Shown here: one piece after another, positions 39,858 through 39,968 of the stretch
Layout: the number at the start of each line of letters is the position of its first letter
How positions within the stretch are numbered: position 1 is the stretch's first letter
Source of the DNA: Candidatus Gastranaerophilales bacterium
Lineage (GTDB): Bacteria > Cyanobacteriota > Vampirovibrionia > Gastranaerophilales > Gastranaerophilaceae
Direction: 5' to 3'
Length of the DNA stretch: 39,968 nt
NCBI GenBank assembly: GCA_944323595.1
Contig: CALUTF010000015.1
Coordinates: 1-39,968 of the forward strand
Translations under genes and position numbers: made by a program
Notes under the pieces: generated by a model
Told to the model about the DNA's origin: nothing
Databases searched by the model: none
The model's input: only the letters and a program-made list of their open reading frames with translations

Positions 39858-39968
39858 ACAAAAGCCGGCATTTCAAAGATGTTTAAAACTCCTTGAATAT
39901 TTAATACAGGCGACTTTTCAAAAGTTGAAGAGTAGTAATGATGCAAACGTTTCGTTTGCCACCTCTCC
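39858..39968 (+). repeat. 153-bp family repeat, unit 7 (cut by window end)
   Basis: Near-identical to unit 6 and directly in tandem with it. It runs through hairpin 1 (39943-39959) to the window edge, so the array probably continues to the right. Confidence 0.9.

Overview
The window is AT-rich, gene-dense bacterial chromosome. It carries lipid A and LPS-core genes (lpxC, lpxD, fabZ, rfaE2), MEP-pathway genes (dxr, ispE), a ROK glucokinase, a plant-type glutamate-cysteine ligase, and several lineage-specific proteins such as one beginning MGMAASQARLL. This points to a Gram-negative, LPS-making organism, most likely a gut member of Gastranaerophilales (Melainabacteria / Vampirovibrionia, the non-photosynthetic sisters of Cyanobacteria). 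The taxonomy is inferred from gene content and remembered family features, not from a search. No rRNA, tRNA or CRISPR array was seen.

Layout. 1-340 holds reverse-oriented copies of a dispersed repeat and the first bases of a gene leaving the window on the left. 409-5211 has two tandem paralogous small proteins, hisS, a small orphan, nrnA with a YihY-type membrane protein, and a DUF721/DciA-like gene. 5256-10171 has a cupin, pgeF, an aquaporin-family channel, a frameshifted secreted-protein gene, nagZ and dxr. 10176-13497 has an HTH regulator and the rfaE2-lpxD-lpxC-fabZ operon. 13615-20136 has carbonic anhydrase, clpB, an orphan and pcrA/uvrD. 20220-24311 has an SLOG protein, a HEAT-like protein, a Nudix enzyme, a HAD phosphatase, a glyoxalase and an HTH regulator behind a G-rich tract. 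24312-25325 is about 1 kb of composite repeats. 25326-31717 has three large lineage-specific proteins around a glucokinase. 31773-33939 is ispE-rsmA, and ispE carries a nested DUF559 nuclease-like domain between 93-bp direct repeats. 34031-39692 has glutamate-cysteine ligase, a two-component system overlapping tadA, a TIGR02757 protein and a membrane protein. The repeat family resumes at 39704 and runs off the right edge.

How the parts work together. RfaE2, LpxD, LpxC and FabZ supply outer-membrane LPS. Dxr and IspE are two steps of isoprenoid precursor synthesis. NagZ and PgeF act in cell-wall recycling and fidelity. PcrA, DciA and NrnA serve DNA and RNA maintenance. ClpB and glutamate-cysteine ligase serve stress protection.

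Three signals stand out. (1) A DUF559 (PD-(D/E)xK-like) domain is inserted in frame inside the essential gene ispE, bracketed by palindrome-rich direct repeats. (2) A 153-154 bp tandem and dispersed repeat has two hairpins, one with compensatory changes between copies, and is interleaved with a second two-hairpin repeat found at both ends of the window. (3) At least six genes have a -10 box exactly six bases before the start codon, which predicts widespread leaderless mRNAs.
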